Part shown: piece by piece, positions 32,702 through 41,802 of the stretch
How positions within the stretch are numbered: the first letter of the stretch is position 1
How the letters are laid out: each line of letters starts with the position of its first letter
Assembly: GCA_947623205.1 (NCBI GenBank)
Contig: CANQGM010000004.1
Location: 1-64,000 of the forward strand
Direction of reading: 5' to 3'
Length of the DNA stretch: 64,000 bases
DNA from: an uncultured Clostridia bacterium
GTDB lineage: Bacteria; Bacillota; Clostridia; Oscillospirales; Acutalibacteraceae
Notes under the pieces: model-generated
The model's input: the letters and a program-made list of their open reading frames with translations, nothing else
What the model was told of the DNA's origin: nothing
Database searches by the model: none
Translations under genes and position numbers: made by a program

Positions 32702-35353
32702 TTACGGTTTTTGCAGAGCGGGTGCAAAAATTGCCGCCGCTGCCCAGAATACTGCATAAATCAACACTTCAAGCGTTCCCATTACGCCTACTCCTGCATA
32801 AAGCGCCAAAGTTGCCGAAAGCAGGATACCGAGAATTATTGCAATAAGCTGAATTATTACCGAAAGCGAAATATTGCGTTTAATTTTTATACTGCCGGAC
32901 ACCGCGCGGGCAAGTGAAGAGGCTTTTCCGCCTGTAATAAGGTAAGAACGTGAGTTATCCTCTTTGGTTGACTGTGCCTCTTTAAGTACGTTGCCAAGTC
33001 CCGTAGGCAAAACCTTTATACTGCGGTAAAACAAATTATAAAGTTCTGCTATAAGGTCGTTTGTTATATTGAAATCAGTAGTTCTGATAAGAAAGCTTAT
33101 GCCGTTTGCTTCGGCGCGCTGCAATTCTGATTTAAGCTCAGGGTCGGCTTTATAGCGCGTTACAAACATTGCCGCAAGTCTGCCTGCACGGGAAAGATAA
33201 GTTACCTGTCTGCCGTTTGAAGTGTACTTTTCTTCATACTCAAGACGCGGAGTTTCAACATTGTATTTTTCCATAAGCGCCCGTGAACCGACAAGTATGC
33301 GTTCGCTGTTTATCCAGCCGACAAGTCCCATTTCATCCTCATATAAAACGCTTTCTACCTCGGGCAAAGTTCCCGATGTTTCGGCAACTACCGAATCAAA
33401 TACATTTGCAATCGGGTTTTGCGATTCTTTTAGAATTGCAATGCCGCACAAAAGTGATTCGTCAACACCGTATTCCTCATATGTTTTTATGCCATCCAGT
33501 ATAACAGAGTCACGCGGGAAAAGCTCGTTTGCGTTGAGCATAATAGAAGTGCTGTCGCAGAACTGTTTGATTGAGGGATAACCCGAAAGCATTGACCCGA
33601 AGGACAGAAGTCTTTTGCAAAGACGTCGCACGGGAACATTTACAGAGAGAAGCGTTGATATGGGAATAGAAATTGCCGTCATAAGGGCAAGCGCATTTAT
33701 AGCTCCCGAAAAAGATATATTAACAAAGCCGTATATCAAAGAAATAAGTATTGCGGCAACCGTTGTAAGCGGAGCAAGTTTTGAGGCAAGGTCCTCGCTG
33801 GGGTCGGGGGCATATGAGATTTTAAGAAAATTGGCCGGAAAATCCGTTTTATGCTGGTAAACAATTATGGGTCTGTCCGCCGCTGTACCGCTCATCATCT
33901 GGTTAGCAACAGATTCATTGTTGTAAATTTTGGCGGCATATTTTTGCCCTTTTGAGGAAACAAACCGAAAATTGTCCTTAACTCTCAGCACCATAAAAAG
34001 CTTGCCCAAGGTGTTGGCAAAGAACGCCAGAAGAATAATGACCGAGTAATAGTTTACGGTGAAGGTTGTTGCGTCTCCAAGGCAGAAGAACGACACAAAC
34101 GCCTGTATTATAGCCGCAACACCGCCTGCGGCAACCGCCGTGTCGGAATTTCCTTTAAAATGAGCAAGCAAAGTCAGTCCGCTGAGCATTGCAACACGGT
34201 TTACAAATAACGAAAATCCCACAAGAACAAAGTTCAGCGCCGCATAAGCCGCGGGGGCAAACGGAATTGCGGAACAGATTGCAGCGGGAAATATTCTTGT
34301 AACAATTGTTAAAATTATCATCACAAGAGCAATTGCTCCCGTTAGAACACTGCGCATAAAAAGCTTTTTAATATTGAGGTTAAGCTCATACATAATGCTT
34401 TTTTCATCGGATTCATTTGTGTAATCGTCAACCGGCTTTGATTTTTCGTGCGGAGTGTCGTTGTCATCGGATTCATCTTTAGAAAAAAAGCCGACAATTG
34501 AAGATATGATTTTTTCCTGTACTGAGCGCGTGCTCTTTGGCTCATTATTATCTTCCAAAACTTCTTTTGGCTCTGACTTTATAACATGAGCGATAACCGA
34601 CGGATTTTTTGAATTTATGTATTCCTCATATTCATGTTCAAGAACTTCGGAGAATTTTCCTGCTTTTACATTAAGAGTATTGCTCGGCTCGTCCATTTTG
34701 TAAACGGGAACTTTTGCAACGACCTTTTTTGGAGGGTTGCCGTCAGGTGAATTTTTAATTCCGAATAGCTTTTCATACTGACTTTCTTCTGCCGCCTTTT
34801 CATTTTCTTCTTCTTTTTTAAATTCATCTTCATTCAAGTCAATGTCAATTGAGTTAATGCTCTGGATATGTGACTCATTTTCTTTAAACGGCTCTACCTC
34901 GTTAAGGACTTCATTTGAAAAACGTGTGTCCTCATCGTATTCGGGAGTAAGAGTAACGATTTTATTTTCTTCTTCGCTCTTTTTCTTTTCTTCTTCAGTT
35001 TTTTTCGCCGCCGCCTTTGCTTCATCAGGGGTGAAAACCTCTGCTTCGCTGCCGTCCATCATTAGAGAGGCCTGCATTGTAGCCGCAGTTTTTTCTCCTA
35101 AAATCGTGTTTTTATCAGTTGGTGTATCATCGGTGTTTGATGTTTCGTCCAAATTAAGCGGATTTTCATTTTTAAGTCGCGGCTTTTTGCTTGCGTTGCT
35201 GAAAATATCGTCCATTTTAGGCTTTGCGCGGTACTTTTGCGCTGTTTCTTCCATTTTCTCCTGGTCGGTAAGGTAACGTGTTTCTTCAAGAATATCCTCT
35301 ATTTCGAGTTCTCTCAGCTTTTCTTCTTCGCTGTCTTTTTTATTAAACGGCAA
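32702..35353 (-). CDS. Pseudo-P-type ATPase: membrane protein with lost catalytic motifs
   Basis: About 883 residues. Residues 1-~330 are a charged, Glu/Asp/Lys-rich, probably disordered tail. From ~335 on the layout copies a P1-type ATPase: TM bundle, actuator-like loop, further TM pairs, a phosphorylation/nucleotide-like region (~595-800) and two terminal TMs. Where DKTGT should be it reads FCDSTSIML (D at ~600); the SEHP-like motif is SQNPIANVF; the TGD motif reads RTTDFN; GDGxND is absent. So the fold is kept but not the chemistry. Start set at TTG 35353 (GGAAGGAG 12-19 bases ahead), not the abutting GTG at 35362. Function unknown; a scaffold or sensor role is inference. Confidence 0.75.
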   Translation of the reverse strand: MPFNKKDSEEEKLRELEIEDILEETRYLTDQEKMEETAQKYRAKPKMDDIFSNASKKPRLKNENPLNLDETSNTDDTPTDKNTILGEKTAATMQASLMMDGSEAEVFTPDEAKAAAKKTEEEKKKSEEENKIVTLTPEYDEDTRFSNEVLNEVEPFKENESHIQSINSIDIDLNEDEFKKEEENEKAAEESQYEKLFGIKNSPDGNPPKKVVAKVPVYKMDEPSNTLNVKAGKFSEVLEHEYEEYINSKNPSVIAHVIKSEPKEVLEDNNEPKSTRSVQEKIISSIVGFFSKDESDDNDTPHEKSKPVDDYTNESDEKSIMYELNLNIKKLFMRSVLTGAIALVMIILTIVTRIFPAAICSAIPFAPAAYAALNFVLVGFSLFVNRVAMLSGLTLLAHFKGNSDTAVAAGGVAAIIQAFVSFFCLGDATTFTVNYYSVIILLAFFANTLGKLFMVLRVKDNFRFVSSKGQKYAAKIYNNESVANQMMSGTAADRPIIVYQHKTDFPANFLKISYAPDPSEDLASKLAPLTTVAAILISLIYGFVNISFSGAINALALMTAISIPISTLLSVNVPVRRLCKRLLSFGSMLSGYPSIKQFCDSTSIMLNANELFPRDSVILDGIKTYEEYGVDESLLCGIAILKESQNPIANVFDSVVAETSGTLPEVESVLYEDEMGLVGWINSERILVGSRALMEKYNVETPRLEYEEKYTSNGRQVTYLSRAGRLAAMFVTRYKADPELKSELQRAEANGISFLIRTTDFNITNDLIAELYNLFYRSIKVLPTGLGNVLKEAQSTKEDNSRSYLITGGKASSLARAVSGSIKIKRNISLSVIIQLIAIILGILLSATLALYAGVGVMGTLEVLIYAVFWAAAAIFAPALQKP

Positions 35354-35394
35354 GGCTAACACTCCTTCCTTTGTTTTACGGTTGCTTTATATAT

Positions 35395-36144
35395 TTATCT
35401 GTTCTTCATTGCATTGTACATAAGTATGCCGGCGGCGACCGACGCATTTAACGAGTTTATTTTTCCCTTCATTGGCAAAGAGACGATAACATCGCATTTT
35501 TCGCGCACAAGACGTGAAATACCCTTTCCCTCGTTTCCAATCACAATTGCGCACGGACCGGAAAAGTCGCACCGGGTGTAGTCTGTACCGTTCATATCCG
35601 CACCGTACACCCACACCCCGTGCTCTTTAAGCTTGTCAATAAGATTTGCAATGTTTGTGACGCGTGCAACACGCATATATTCAATCGCGCCAGCAGATGC
35701 CTTGCCTGCTGTGTAGCTCAGTCCTACACTTCTGCGCTTTGGAATTATTATACCGTGAACGCCAGCACATTCTGCGGTGCGGATAATTGCGCCGAAATTG
35801 TGAGGGTCTTCAATTTCATCAAGAACCAAAATAAACGGCGGCTCGCCGCGGCCTTGAGCGTATTCAAGAATTTCTTCAACAGTCGAATACTCTTTTGCGG
35901 CGGCAAAAGCAACAATGCCCTGATGAACCGAACTGCCGCTAAGATAGTCGAGCTTTGTGCGGTCAACCTCTTTTATGGGAATTTGATTTTGGCGGGCTTT
36001 GGCAAGAATACCTACAACGGCGCCGTTTTTTTCACCGCGTGCAACAAGAATTTTGTCAATTGCCCTGCCGCTTCTTATAGCCTCGCTTACAGGATTTCTG
36101 CCTGATATAACATCCAATTTGGCATCGTTGTTTTTGTCATTCAT
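35395..36144 (-). CDS. rlmB: 23S rRNA 2'-O-methyltransferase RlmB (SpoU/TrmH family)
   Basis: 249 residues. N-terminal substrate-binding domain (ISGRNPVSEAIRSGRAIDKI) and C-terminal SPOUT knot with the three signatures DEIEDPHNFGAIIRTAECAG, AIVIGNEGKGISRLV and LPMKGKINSLNASVAAGIL. It uses S-adenosylmethionine to methylate a 23S rRNA guanosine ribose (G2251 in E. coli). The ATG at 36144 follows AGAGGAAA; a longer frame from 36189 lacks a site. In many Clostridia this gene follows mrnC/cysS, but here it heads the run with the pseudo-ATPase and rpe. Confidence 0.93.
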   Translation of the reverse strand: MNDKNNDAKLDVISGRNPVSEAIRSGRAIDKILVARGEKNGAVVGILAKARQNQIPIKEVDRTKLDYLSGSSVHQGIVAFAAAKEYSTVEEILEYAQGRGEPPFILVLDEIEDPHNFGAIIRTAECAGVHGIIIPKRRSVGLSYTAGKASAGAIEYMRVARVTNIANLIDKLKEHGVWVYGADMNGTDYTRCDFSGPCAIVIGNEGKGISRLVREKCDVIVSLPMKGKINSLNASVAAGILMYNAMKNR

Positions 36145-36261
36145 GTTATTTCCTCTATTAAGTACATATTCCTTTATAGTATAACACATAATTATAAAAT
36201 AAGATATACTTTTCGGAAAAAATCCTTGTTTTTAAGAATATTTACGCTTTTCAGACACACT

Positions 36262-36843
36262 CTAAACTCTGAAAAGGGTGTCTAAAACTATTGCCCCGGC
36301 GTCTATGTTATCGGGAATAAGTCCGTATAAATTAGTTGCTCTGTCCATAAAAATATAAATTTTAGGCGGAAACGGTGTGAAGCTGCAATAAAATGCAACA
36401 AATAACAGCAAAAGAAAAAACGACGGCATAAACAGCTTTTCAAATTCGTAATCATTAAATAACAGTCTGTAAGATAAGTACGACGAAAAAATAATACATA
36501 CCAACTCAGCGGTAAGTTCGGGTATGGAGTGCGACAATGCGCCGAACGGCGAAAAAATCAGGCACAACAAAATATATAATGTTCCGGCAAAATAAAGTGT
36601 AAAAATTTTTATTGCGGCAAATTTGCGAAACGGAGGATGAACGCAGAGAAGTTCGATCATACCCCACAGCAGATAGGGAAAAAGTATGGTTTTTGCTGTT
36701 TCCCAAATGCTGTCGTTGACCGAGCCGAACATAATTCCTATTAATTCATGATTACTTAATTCGTAAAAATTCTGCATAAAAACAGACATTATTATTACAA
36801 AGAAAATTCCGCCTATTTCAAGTTTCATCATTTTTTTTTGCAT
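36262..36843 (-). CDS. DUF6512-like small membrane protein
   Basis: 193 residues, ~six TM segments. The conserved part is HELIGIMFGSVNDSIWETAK followed by TILFPYLLWGMIELL, which I recognise from uncharacterised clostridial membrane proteins (DUF6512 type, with N-E/D-S-I/V-W-E). No catalytic motif is apparent. The ATG at 36843 is preferred over a GTG at 36852 because GGGGTG overlaps the latter. Separated from rlmB by ~70 bases on the same strand. Function unknown. Confidence 0.72.
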   Translation of the reverse strand: MQKKMMKLEIGGIFFVIIMSVFMQNFYELSNHELIGIMFGSVNDSIWETAKTILFPYLLWGMIELLCVHPPFRKFAAIKIFTLYFAGTLYILLCLIFSPFGALSHSIPELTAELVCIIFSSYLSYRLLFNDYEFEKLFMPSFFLLLLFVAFYCSFTPFPPKIYIFMDRATNLYGLIPDNIDAGAIVLDTLFRV

Positions 36844-36852
36844 AAAATTCAC

Positions 36853-37290
36853 CCCGCAGGGTAATATTTATGATTTAAAAAAAACCTTTATTACAAACGG
36901 CACCGATTCAAAATTAAATATAAAATTCTTATAACGAAAATATACAAACAGTATATTTCTTTTTCTACATTAAAATGTTGAAAAATATGTGGAAAGTGTT
37001 AAAGGGCATATAAAAACACCATAAAGATTTAAGAATTTTACGGGGATTTAGGTAACAGGGATTCTTATAAATTTTCCACATTAAAATCATTGTTAAAAAA
37101 TTATCAATATTAAATACAAATTGTATAATAAATGTGTCAATTGTCAATTTTATTATTTTTTGGTTAGTTTTTAAGTTAATGACTCATTATTAAAAATAAA
37201 AGGGTAATCGTACAGAGTGAAAAATAACGTTCTTATACACAAAATGAAAATGCCGGGCATTGAGATTTGCAGTATTTTAAAGTAATATAC
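36853..37290. other. Intergenic with internal repeats and possible structured leader
   Basis: Inverted repeat ATGTGGAAA (36987-36995) / TTTCCACAT (37073-37081) encloses an inner TTAAGAAT/ATTCTTA pairing. TTTTC[T/C]ACATTAAAAT also recurs directly (36961-36976, 37073-37088). TTATCA-N17-TATAAT (37101-37129) may be the promoter for the M23 gene, in which case the repeats are upstream DNA and not transcribed leader. Confidence 0.4.
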
Positions 37291-37320
37291 ATGACAAAAA
37301 ATACATATAAAATATTGGTG

Positions 37321-38310
37321 ATGTATGTGAAGCGTTTGATTTGTATATTTATGGGAATTATGGTAATAGCCATTTCGATAATGACTATGGTCGGAGGCAA
37401 AGAGCAGCCTAAAAACAGCTATATAAAATATGTTGAATTCAACGTAAGTCAAAGTGCGCTGCAATCCGCCATTGACATGGATATTCAAACCGAACCGGAG
37501 GATGTTCACCTTGAATGCATAACTTTGCTTGCATATCTGGGAGCAAAGTACGGCGGAGATTTTTCAAAATACAAATACTCCGATATGAGCAGTTTTGCCG
37601 AAAAGCTTAAAAACGGCGAAAGCGTTGATGAGCTAACGAAGGATATGAAGTATTTTAAGTATTACAAAGAAGCATATGGCGCGGCGCTTGGCGGAATAGT
37701 AGGTAATTATGAGCAGGAAAGCGAAGATGAAAACGGTGACATAAAGTCCGAAAAAAAGTACGGAATACGCTGGTTCTCTCCTATTGCAAGAACTTTCCCG
37801 TATTCCTGCTATGATGATTTCGGCTCGGTTCGTACTTATGGATATACCCGTCCGCATCTCGGTCACGACCTTATGGCGGCAACCGGCACTCCCGTTATTG
37901 CGGTTGAGTCGGGAGTTGTAGAGTGTATGGGTTGGAACAGATATGGCGGCTGGCGAATCGGCATACGTTCCGCGGATAAAAAACGGTATTGGTATTATGC
38001 TCATCTGCGCCAAAACAGACCGTTTGCCGAAAATCTTAAAGAGGGCGATACTGTCACCGCAGGAGACGTAATAGGCTATGTGGGAAGAACCGGGTACAGC
38101 AATACGGAAAATACAAACGGAATTGATGAGAGCCATCTGCATTTGGGTCTTGAGCTTGTGTTTGACGAAAGTCAAAAGGAGAGCGACAATGAAATTTGGA
38201 TAAATTTATATGCAATTACAAGCATTGTAGGAGGTCACCAGAGTACGGTAGTAAGAAACAACGAAACAAAGGAGTTTACCAGAAAATTTGAATTTAAGGA
38301 GATTGAATAG
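37321..38310 (+). CDS. M23 metallopeptidase, membrane-anchored
   Basis: About 329 residues. An N-terminal signal anchor (RLICIFMGIMVIAISIMTMV) leads to an extracytoplasmic region; the LytM/M23 domain begins at ~165. Zinc ligands: H and D in PHLGHDLMA (HxxxD), and the second His in SHLHLGLEL; YYAHLRQ carries the catalytic His. It should cleave peptide cross-bridges of peptidoglycan. The start is uncertain: ATG 37291, ATG 37321 and GTG 37327 are in frame and none has a strong site. Neighbours (MBOAT, DHHW) are also envelope genes. All catalytic residues are intact, unlike in SpoIIQ-type inactive members. Confidence 0.85.
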   Translation: MYVKRLICIFMGIMVIAISIMTMVGGKEQPKNSYIKYVEFNVSQSALQSAIDMDIQTEPEDVHLECITLLAYLGAKYGGDFSKYKYSDMSSFAEKLKNGESVDELTKDMKYFKYYKEAYGAALGGIVGNYEQESEDENGDIKSEKKYGIRWFSPIARTFPYSCYDDFGSVRTYGYTRPHLGHDLMAATGTPVIAVESGVVECMGWNRYGGWRIGIRSADKKRYWYYAHLRQNRPFAENLKEGDTVTAGDVIGYVGRTGYSNTENTNGIDESHLHLGLELVFDESQKESDNEIWINLYAITSIVGGHQSTVVRNNETKEFTRKFEFKEIE

Positions 38311-38430
38311 TAATTTAAAGAAACTTTGCCGTAAACAGTTAAAATTAATTATTGACGATAACGATGATATGGAATAAAATATATCTGGATTTGTAAAATG
38401 ATTAAGGAATGTCTCCGGGAGGAAAATAAA

Positions 38431-39825
38431 GTGGTATTTTCAAGTCTTGTATTTTTATTTGCATATCTTCCCTTTGTGCTGCTTGTATATTATCTGGTTC
38501 CGCGCAGGGCAAGAAATATTTTCCTTTTTATAGCCAACTTTATTTTTTACGGCTGGGGCGAGCCCGTGCTCGTTCTGCTTATGATATTTAATATATTTTT
38601 CAATTATCTCGGAGGTTATCTTGTTGACAGATACCGACAGAATAAAAAAAAGAAAAAGCTGTTTTTAATTCTTACCTGTGTTTTAGACATCGGTATTCTT
38701 GCGGTGTTTAAATATACCGGAATGATTGCCGACACGCTTAATATGCTTCCGTTTTTAAACATTCCCGATTTGCAGATAAGCCTTCCCATAGGAATAAGTT
38801 TTTACACCTTTCAGACAATGAGCTACGTTATTGACGTTTACCGCGATGACGCTCCAGTATCAAAGAACTTTATTAATTTTGGAACATATATTGCGCTGTT
38901 TCCTCAACTTATAGCAGGTCCTATTGTAAGGTACAGAGATATTGCCTCCCAGCTTACAGACCGCCGTGAAAGTCTTGACCGGTTTACACACGGCGTAAAG
39001 CTGTTTGCGGTGGGACTCGGGAAAAAAGTTCTTATTGCAAATCAAATGGGTAATTTGACCGAACTGATTTTCGCTACAACCGACGAAAACGGCGTAATAG
39101 GAACATGGGCAGGAATAATTGCATATACATTTCAAATATACTTTGACTTTTCGGGATATTCCGATATGGCGTGCGGACTCGGAAATATGTTGGGATTTAA
39201 ATTTCTTAAAAACTTTAACTATCCCTATATTGCAAAATCAATCACAGATTTCTGGAGAAGATGGCATATTTCGCTGTCAACATGGTTTAAAGAGTACGTT
39301 TACATTCCGCTCGGCGGCAATCGCAGGGGGGTAAAAAGGCAGGTAATAAATCTGCTTATCGTTTGGGGACTTACGGGTCTGTGGCACGGTGCGTCGTGGA
39401 ACTTTTTGCTTTGGGGTCTTTATTACGGGATTTTGCTCATACTTGAAAAGTTTGTGCTCAACCGTTTTTTGGACAAGCTTCCTTCAGCTTTACAGCACAT
39501 ATACACTTTGTTTGTTGTAATTATAGGCTGGGGTCTTTTCTATTTTACAGATATGTCAAAGCTCGGTTCGTTTTTTTCAAACCTGTTTAATTTCGGCAAA
39601 GGTTTATGCGGAGGGCAGGCTTTGAATCTTATTATAAGCTATCTGCCTGTTTTAATTTTGGCGGCTGTCGCCAGCACGTCGCTCGGCGCAAAGGTTTATG
39701 CAAATTTTAAAGATAAAAAGTTTGTTTGGATCCCTGAAACATTATTCTGTATTACAATACTTTTAATAAGTACGGCAAGCCTTGTTGACCAAAGCTACAA
39801 CCCGTTTTTATATTTCAGATTTTAA
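38431..39825 (+). CDS. MBOAT O-acetyltransferase, AlgI-like
   Basis: 464 residues, ~ten TM segments. Signatures: LPIGISFYTFQTMSYVIDVY, QLIAGPIVRYRDI, ITDFWRRWHISLSTWFKEYV followed by YIPLGGNRRG, and the active-site His in GLTGLWHGASWNF. It moves an acyl group, usually acetyl, across the membrane for O-acetylation of an exported polymer. Start GTG 38431 follows CGGGAGG; an upstream ATG at 38398 would place the ribosome site inside the gene. The DHHW partner follows 87 bases later. The acceptor polymer (teichoic acid, polysaccharide or peptidoglycan) is unknown. Confidence 0.92.
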   Translation: MVFSSLVFLFAYLPFVLLVYYLVPRRARNIFLFIANFIFYGWGEPVLVLLMIFNIFFNYLGGYLVDRYRQNKKKKKLFLILTCVLDIGILAVFKYTGMIADTLNMLPFLNIPDLQISLPIGISFYTFQTMSYVIDVYRDDAPVSKNFINFGTYIALFPQLIAGPIVRYRDIASQLTDRRESLDRFTHGVKLFAVGLGKKVLIANQMGNLTELIFATTDENGVIGTWAGIIAYTFQIYFDFSGYSDMACGLGNMLGFKFLKNFNYPYIAKSITDFWRRWHISLSTWFKEYVYIPLGGNRRGVKRQVINLLIVWGLTGLWHGASWNFLLWGLYYGILLILEKFVLNRFLDKLPSALQHIYTLFVVIIGWGLFYFTDMSKLGSFFSNLFNFGKGLCGGQALNLIISYLPVLILAAVASTSLGAKVYANFKDKKFVWIPETLFCITILLISTASLVDQSYNPFLYFRF

Positions 39826-39912
39826 CTCATATTTTTCGGTGCAGACGGCTTTTTAAATACAATTTGTGGGCTTTAATGATTAATAGGCGACAATCAAATT
39901 AAGGAGCATAAA

Positions 39913-41070
39913 ATGAAAAATTCAGATATAAAAAGAAAATTCGGAAAGTATATGCCGGCAGTTGTTTTTGCGGCTTTTATTTTCGGAACGGCAATATGTT
40001 TTTTGGTTTCGCCCAAGAAAGAATATAGTTCGTTTGAAAAACGCAATCTTGAACAGTTTCCTGAAGTTTCGGCAGAAAATATATTAAGCGGCAAATTCGG
40101 AAGTGATTTTGAAAACTATTTTGCCGACCAATTTCCAAACAGAAATTTGTGGGTCGGTCTTAACGCATATTATACTCTCGGCACAGGCAACAACGGCGAC
40201 GGCGGCGTTTATTTTTGCTCAGACGGATATCTTATAAACAAGCCTTTGTCAAACGACAACAGGCTGTCAAATAATGTTGACGCAATTACAAAGTTTGCAA
40301 AAAAGATCGATGTGCCGGTTACAGTGATGTTTGCTCCGTCAACAGGATATATTGCCAGTGATTTGCTTCCTGCGGTTCATGATGAATATAATGATGACGC
40401 ATATTTTGATAATACCGAAAAAACATTGTCTAAAAACAATATTTCGTTTGTAGATCTTCGCCGAACATTTAAAAACAAGTATGAAAACGGCACTCAGCTT
40501 TATTATAAAACCGATCATCATTGGACGACCGCAGGCGCATATGCGGCATATACAAAGCTTTGCGAAAGTCTTGGAATTAACGCTGTGCCCGAAGAAAAAT
40601 ATAATGTTGAAAAATACGGAGAATTTTACGGTACAACCTATTCGACAAGCGGTTTTTGGCTTACAAAGCCCGATGATATTGAGATTTGGAAAAATCCTGA
40701 CGATTCCGAAAAAAATATTAAGGTAAACATTACAGAGGGAACGGAAACAAAAGAATATGATTCAATGTATTTTTATGATCATCTCAAAGAGGATGACAAA
40801 TATCCGGTTTTTATTGATGGAAACCATGCGCTGACCGAAATTACAAATTCAAACGCGTCCGGCGGCACAATTGTTTTGATAAAAGACAGCTTTTCGCATT
40901 GCCTCGCGCCGTTTTTGGCAGATAATTACAGCAAGGTCATACTTGTAGATATGCGGTATTACAAGCTGAGTGTGTCTGACCTTGTAAAAAAGGAAAACGC
41001 AGAGCAGGTCATTGCGGTGTACGGCATTGACAACATTGCGACCGACACAGATATTGTTTGGCTAAAATAA
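39913..41070 (+). CDS. DHHW-family (AlgJ/AlgX-like) partner of the MBOAT enzyme
   Basis: 385 residues. N-terminal anchor (MPAVVFAAFIFGTAICFLV), then an SGNH-hydrolase-like extracytoplasmic domain. Family hallmark: YYKTDHHWTTAGAYAAYTKL (~residue 200). Catalytic-type Ser: IVLIKDSFSHCLAPFLADNY (~320). ADQFPNRNLWVGLNAYYTLG near the N-terminus is the other conserved block. Placed directly after the MBOAT gene with AAGGAG before the ATG, so the two should work as the transmembrane donor and extracellular acceptor parts of one O-acetylation machine. It is a distant paralogue of the DHHW protein at 15990-17273. Confidence 0.88.
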   Translation: MKNSDIKRKFGKYMPAVVFAAFIFGTAICFLVSPKKEYSSFEKRNLEQFPEVSAENILSGKFGSDFENYFADQFPNRNLWVGLNAYYTLGTGNNGDGGVYFCSDGYLINKPLSNDNRLSNNVDAITKFAKKIDVPVTVMFAPSTGYIASDLLPAVHDEYNDDAYFDNTEKTLSKNNISFVDLRRTFKNKYENGTQLYYKTDHHWTTAGAYAAYTKLCESLGINAVPEEKYNVEKYGEFYGTTYSTSGFWLTKPDDIEIWKNPDDSEKNIKVNITEGTETKEYDSMYFYDHLKEDDKYPVFIDGNHALTEITNSNASGGTIVLIKDSFSHCLAPFLADNYSKVILVDMRYYKLSVSDLVKKENAEQVIAVYGIDNIATDTDIVWLK

Positions 41071-41140
41071 ATGTGGACTTGATTTAACAATGACCCGTAC
41101 AGCTATCGAATTTTATCCAGAAAAGCATTTTATACTAAAA

Positions 41141-41194
41141 AACGCCGTTGTGCCCTTATAATTACTTATGCAGGGAACACAACGGCAGTTTATT
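41141..41194. terminator. Bidirectional terminator
   Basis: GCCGTTGTG (41144-41152) pairs with CACAACGGC (41178-41186) across a large, partly paired loop, with A-rich and T-rich flanks. It lies between the converging DHHW and ECF genes. Confidence 0.6.
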
Positions 41195-41737
41195 TTATGC
41201 AGTTTTTTGTATTGTGGTGTATGCAGGAAGAACTTTGTTAGCGGCAGCTTTCAGCGGAACTATAATAGGAAGAACAATTACAGCGGCAACGCCAATTTGA
41301 ACGAGGTTGCCGGGAATTGATGTGAGAGGCGCAATAAAATTTCCATAGATAATACCTTCTGCGATATAATAGCCGGTAATTTTAATTGCGCAGGCGGCAA
41401 TCATTGCAACAACAAACCAAACAAATTTTGGCTTTTTTTCGGCAATAAGTCCGACAACAAATCCCATTGATGCAACTATTATAAGTGTAAACGGTGCCCA
41501 AAGCGTCCAGCCCGAAAGCAAATCAAACAAAGCCATACCAACGCCGCCTGCGATTGCAACAAGCTTTTTGCCGAAAATTATGGCGCCTATAAACAGCGGA
41601 ACATTGCCGAGATGTACAAGACCGCCGTTTGCGGCAATAGGTAGTTTTATGTTTATAAATGCAGTGAATGCATAGGTAAGAGCCACAAACAATGCGGTAA
41701 GAGTTAAAAATAAAATATTGTTTTTTGATTTGTTCAT
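41195..41737 (-). CDS. ECF transporter S component, probably vitamin B6
   Basis: 180 residues, six TM segments. Typical S-component features: FLTLTALFVALTYAFTAFIN at the start, GLVHLGNVPLFIGAIIFGKK (TM2-3) and AGGVGMALFDLLSGWTLWAP. S components bind one vitamin and share an energising module (EcfA/A'/T) encoded elsewhere. It directly follows pdxK (65-base gap), so pyridoxine, pyridoxal or pyridoxamine is the likely ligand; this is inference from context. The ATG at 41737 follows GGAGGTG. Confidence 0.85.
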   Translation of the reverse strand: MNKSKNNILFLTLTALFVALTYAFTAFINIKLPIAANGGLVHLGNVPLFIGAIIFGKKLVAIAGGVGMALFDLLSGWTLWAPFTLIIVASMGFVVGLIAEKKPKFVWFVVAMIAACAIKITGYYIAEGIIYGNFIAPLTSIPGNLVQIGVAAVIVLPIIVPLKAAANKVLPAYTTIQKTA

Positions 41738-41802
41738 TAAAAACACCTCCATTATCTGTTCTTAGCGAATTTAAGAATCATTTACCCGAAAAATAAAGAG
41801 TA

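Noticed and set aside
36961..37088. DnaA-box-like sequences (TGTGGAAAG, TTTTCCACA)
   Set aside because: Two or more mismatches to TTATCCACA, only two sites, and no dnaA/dnaN nearby, so an origin is not supported.
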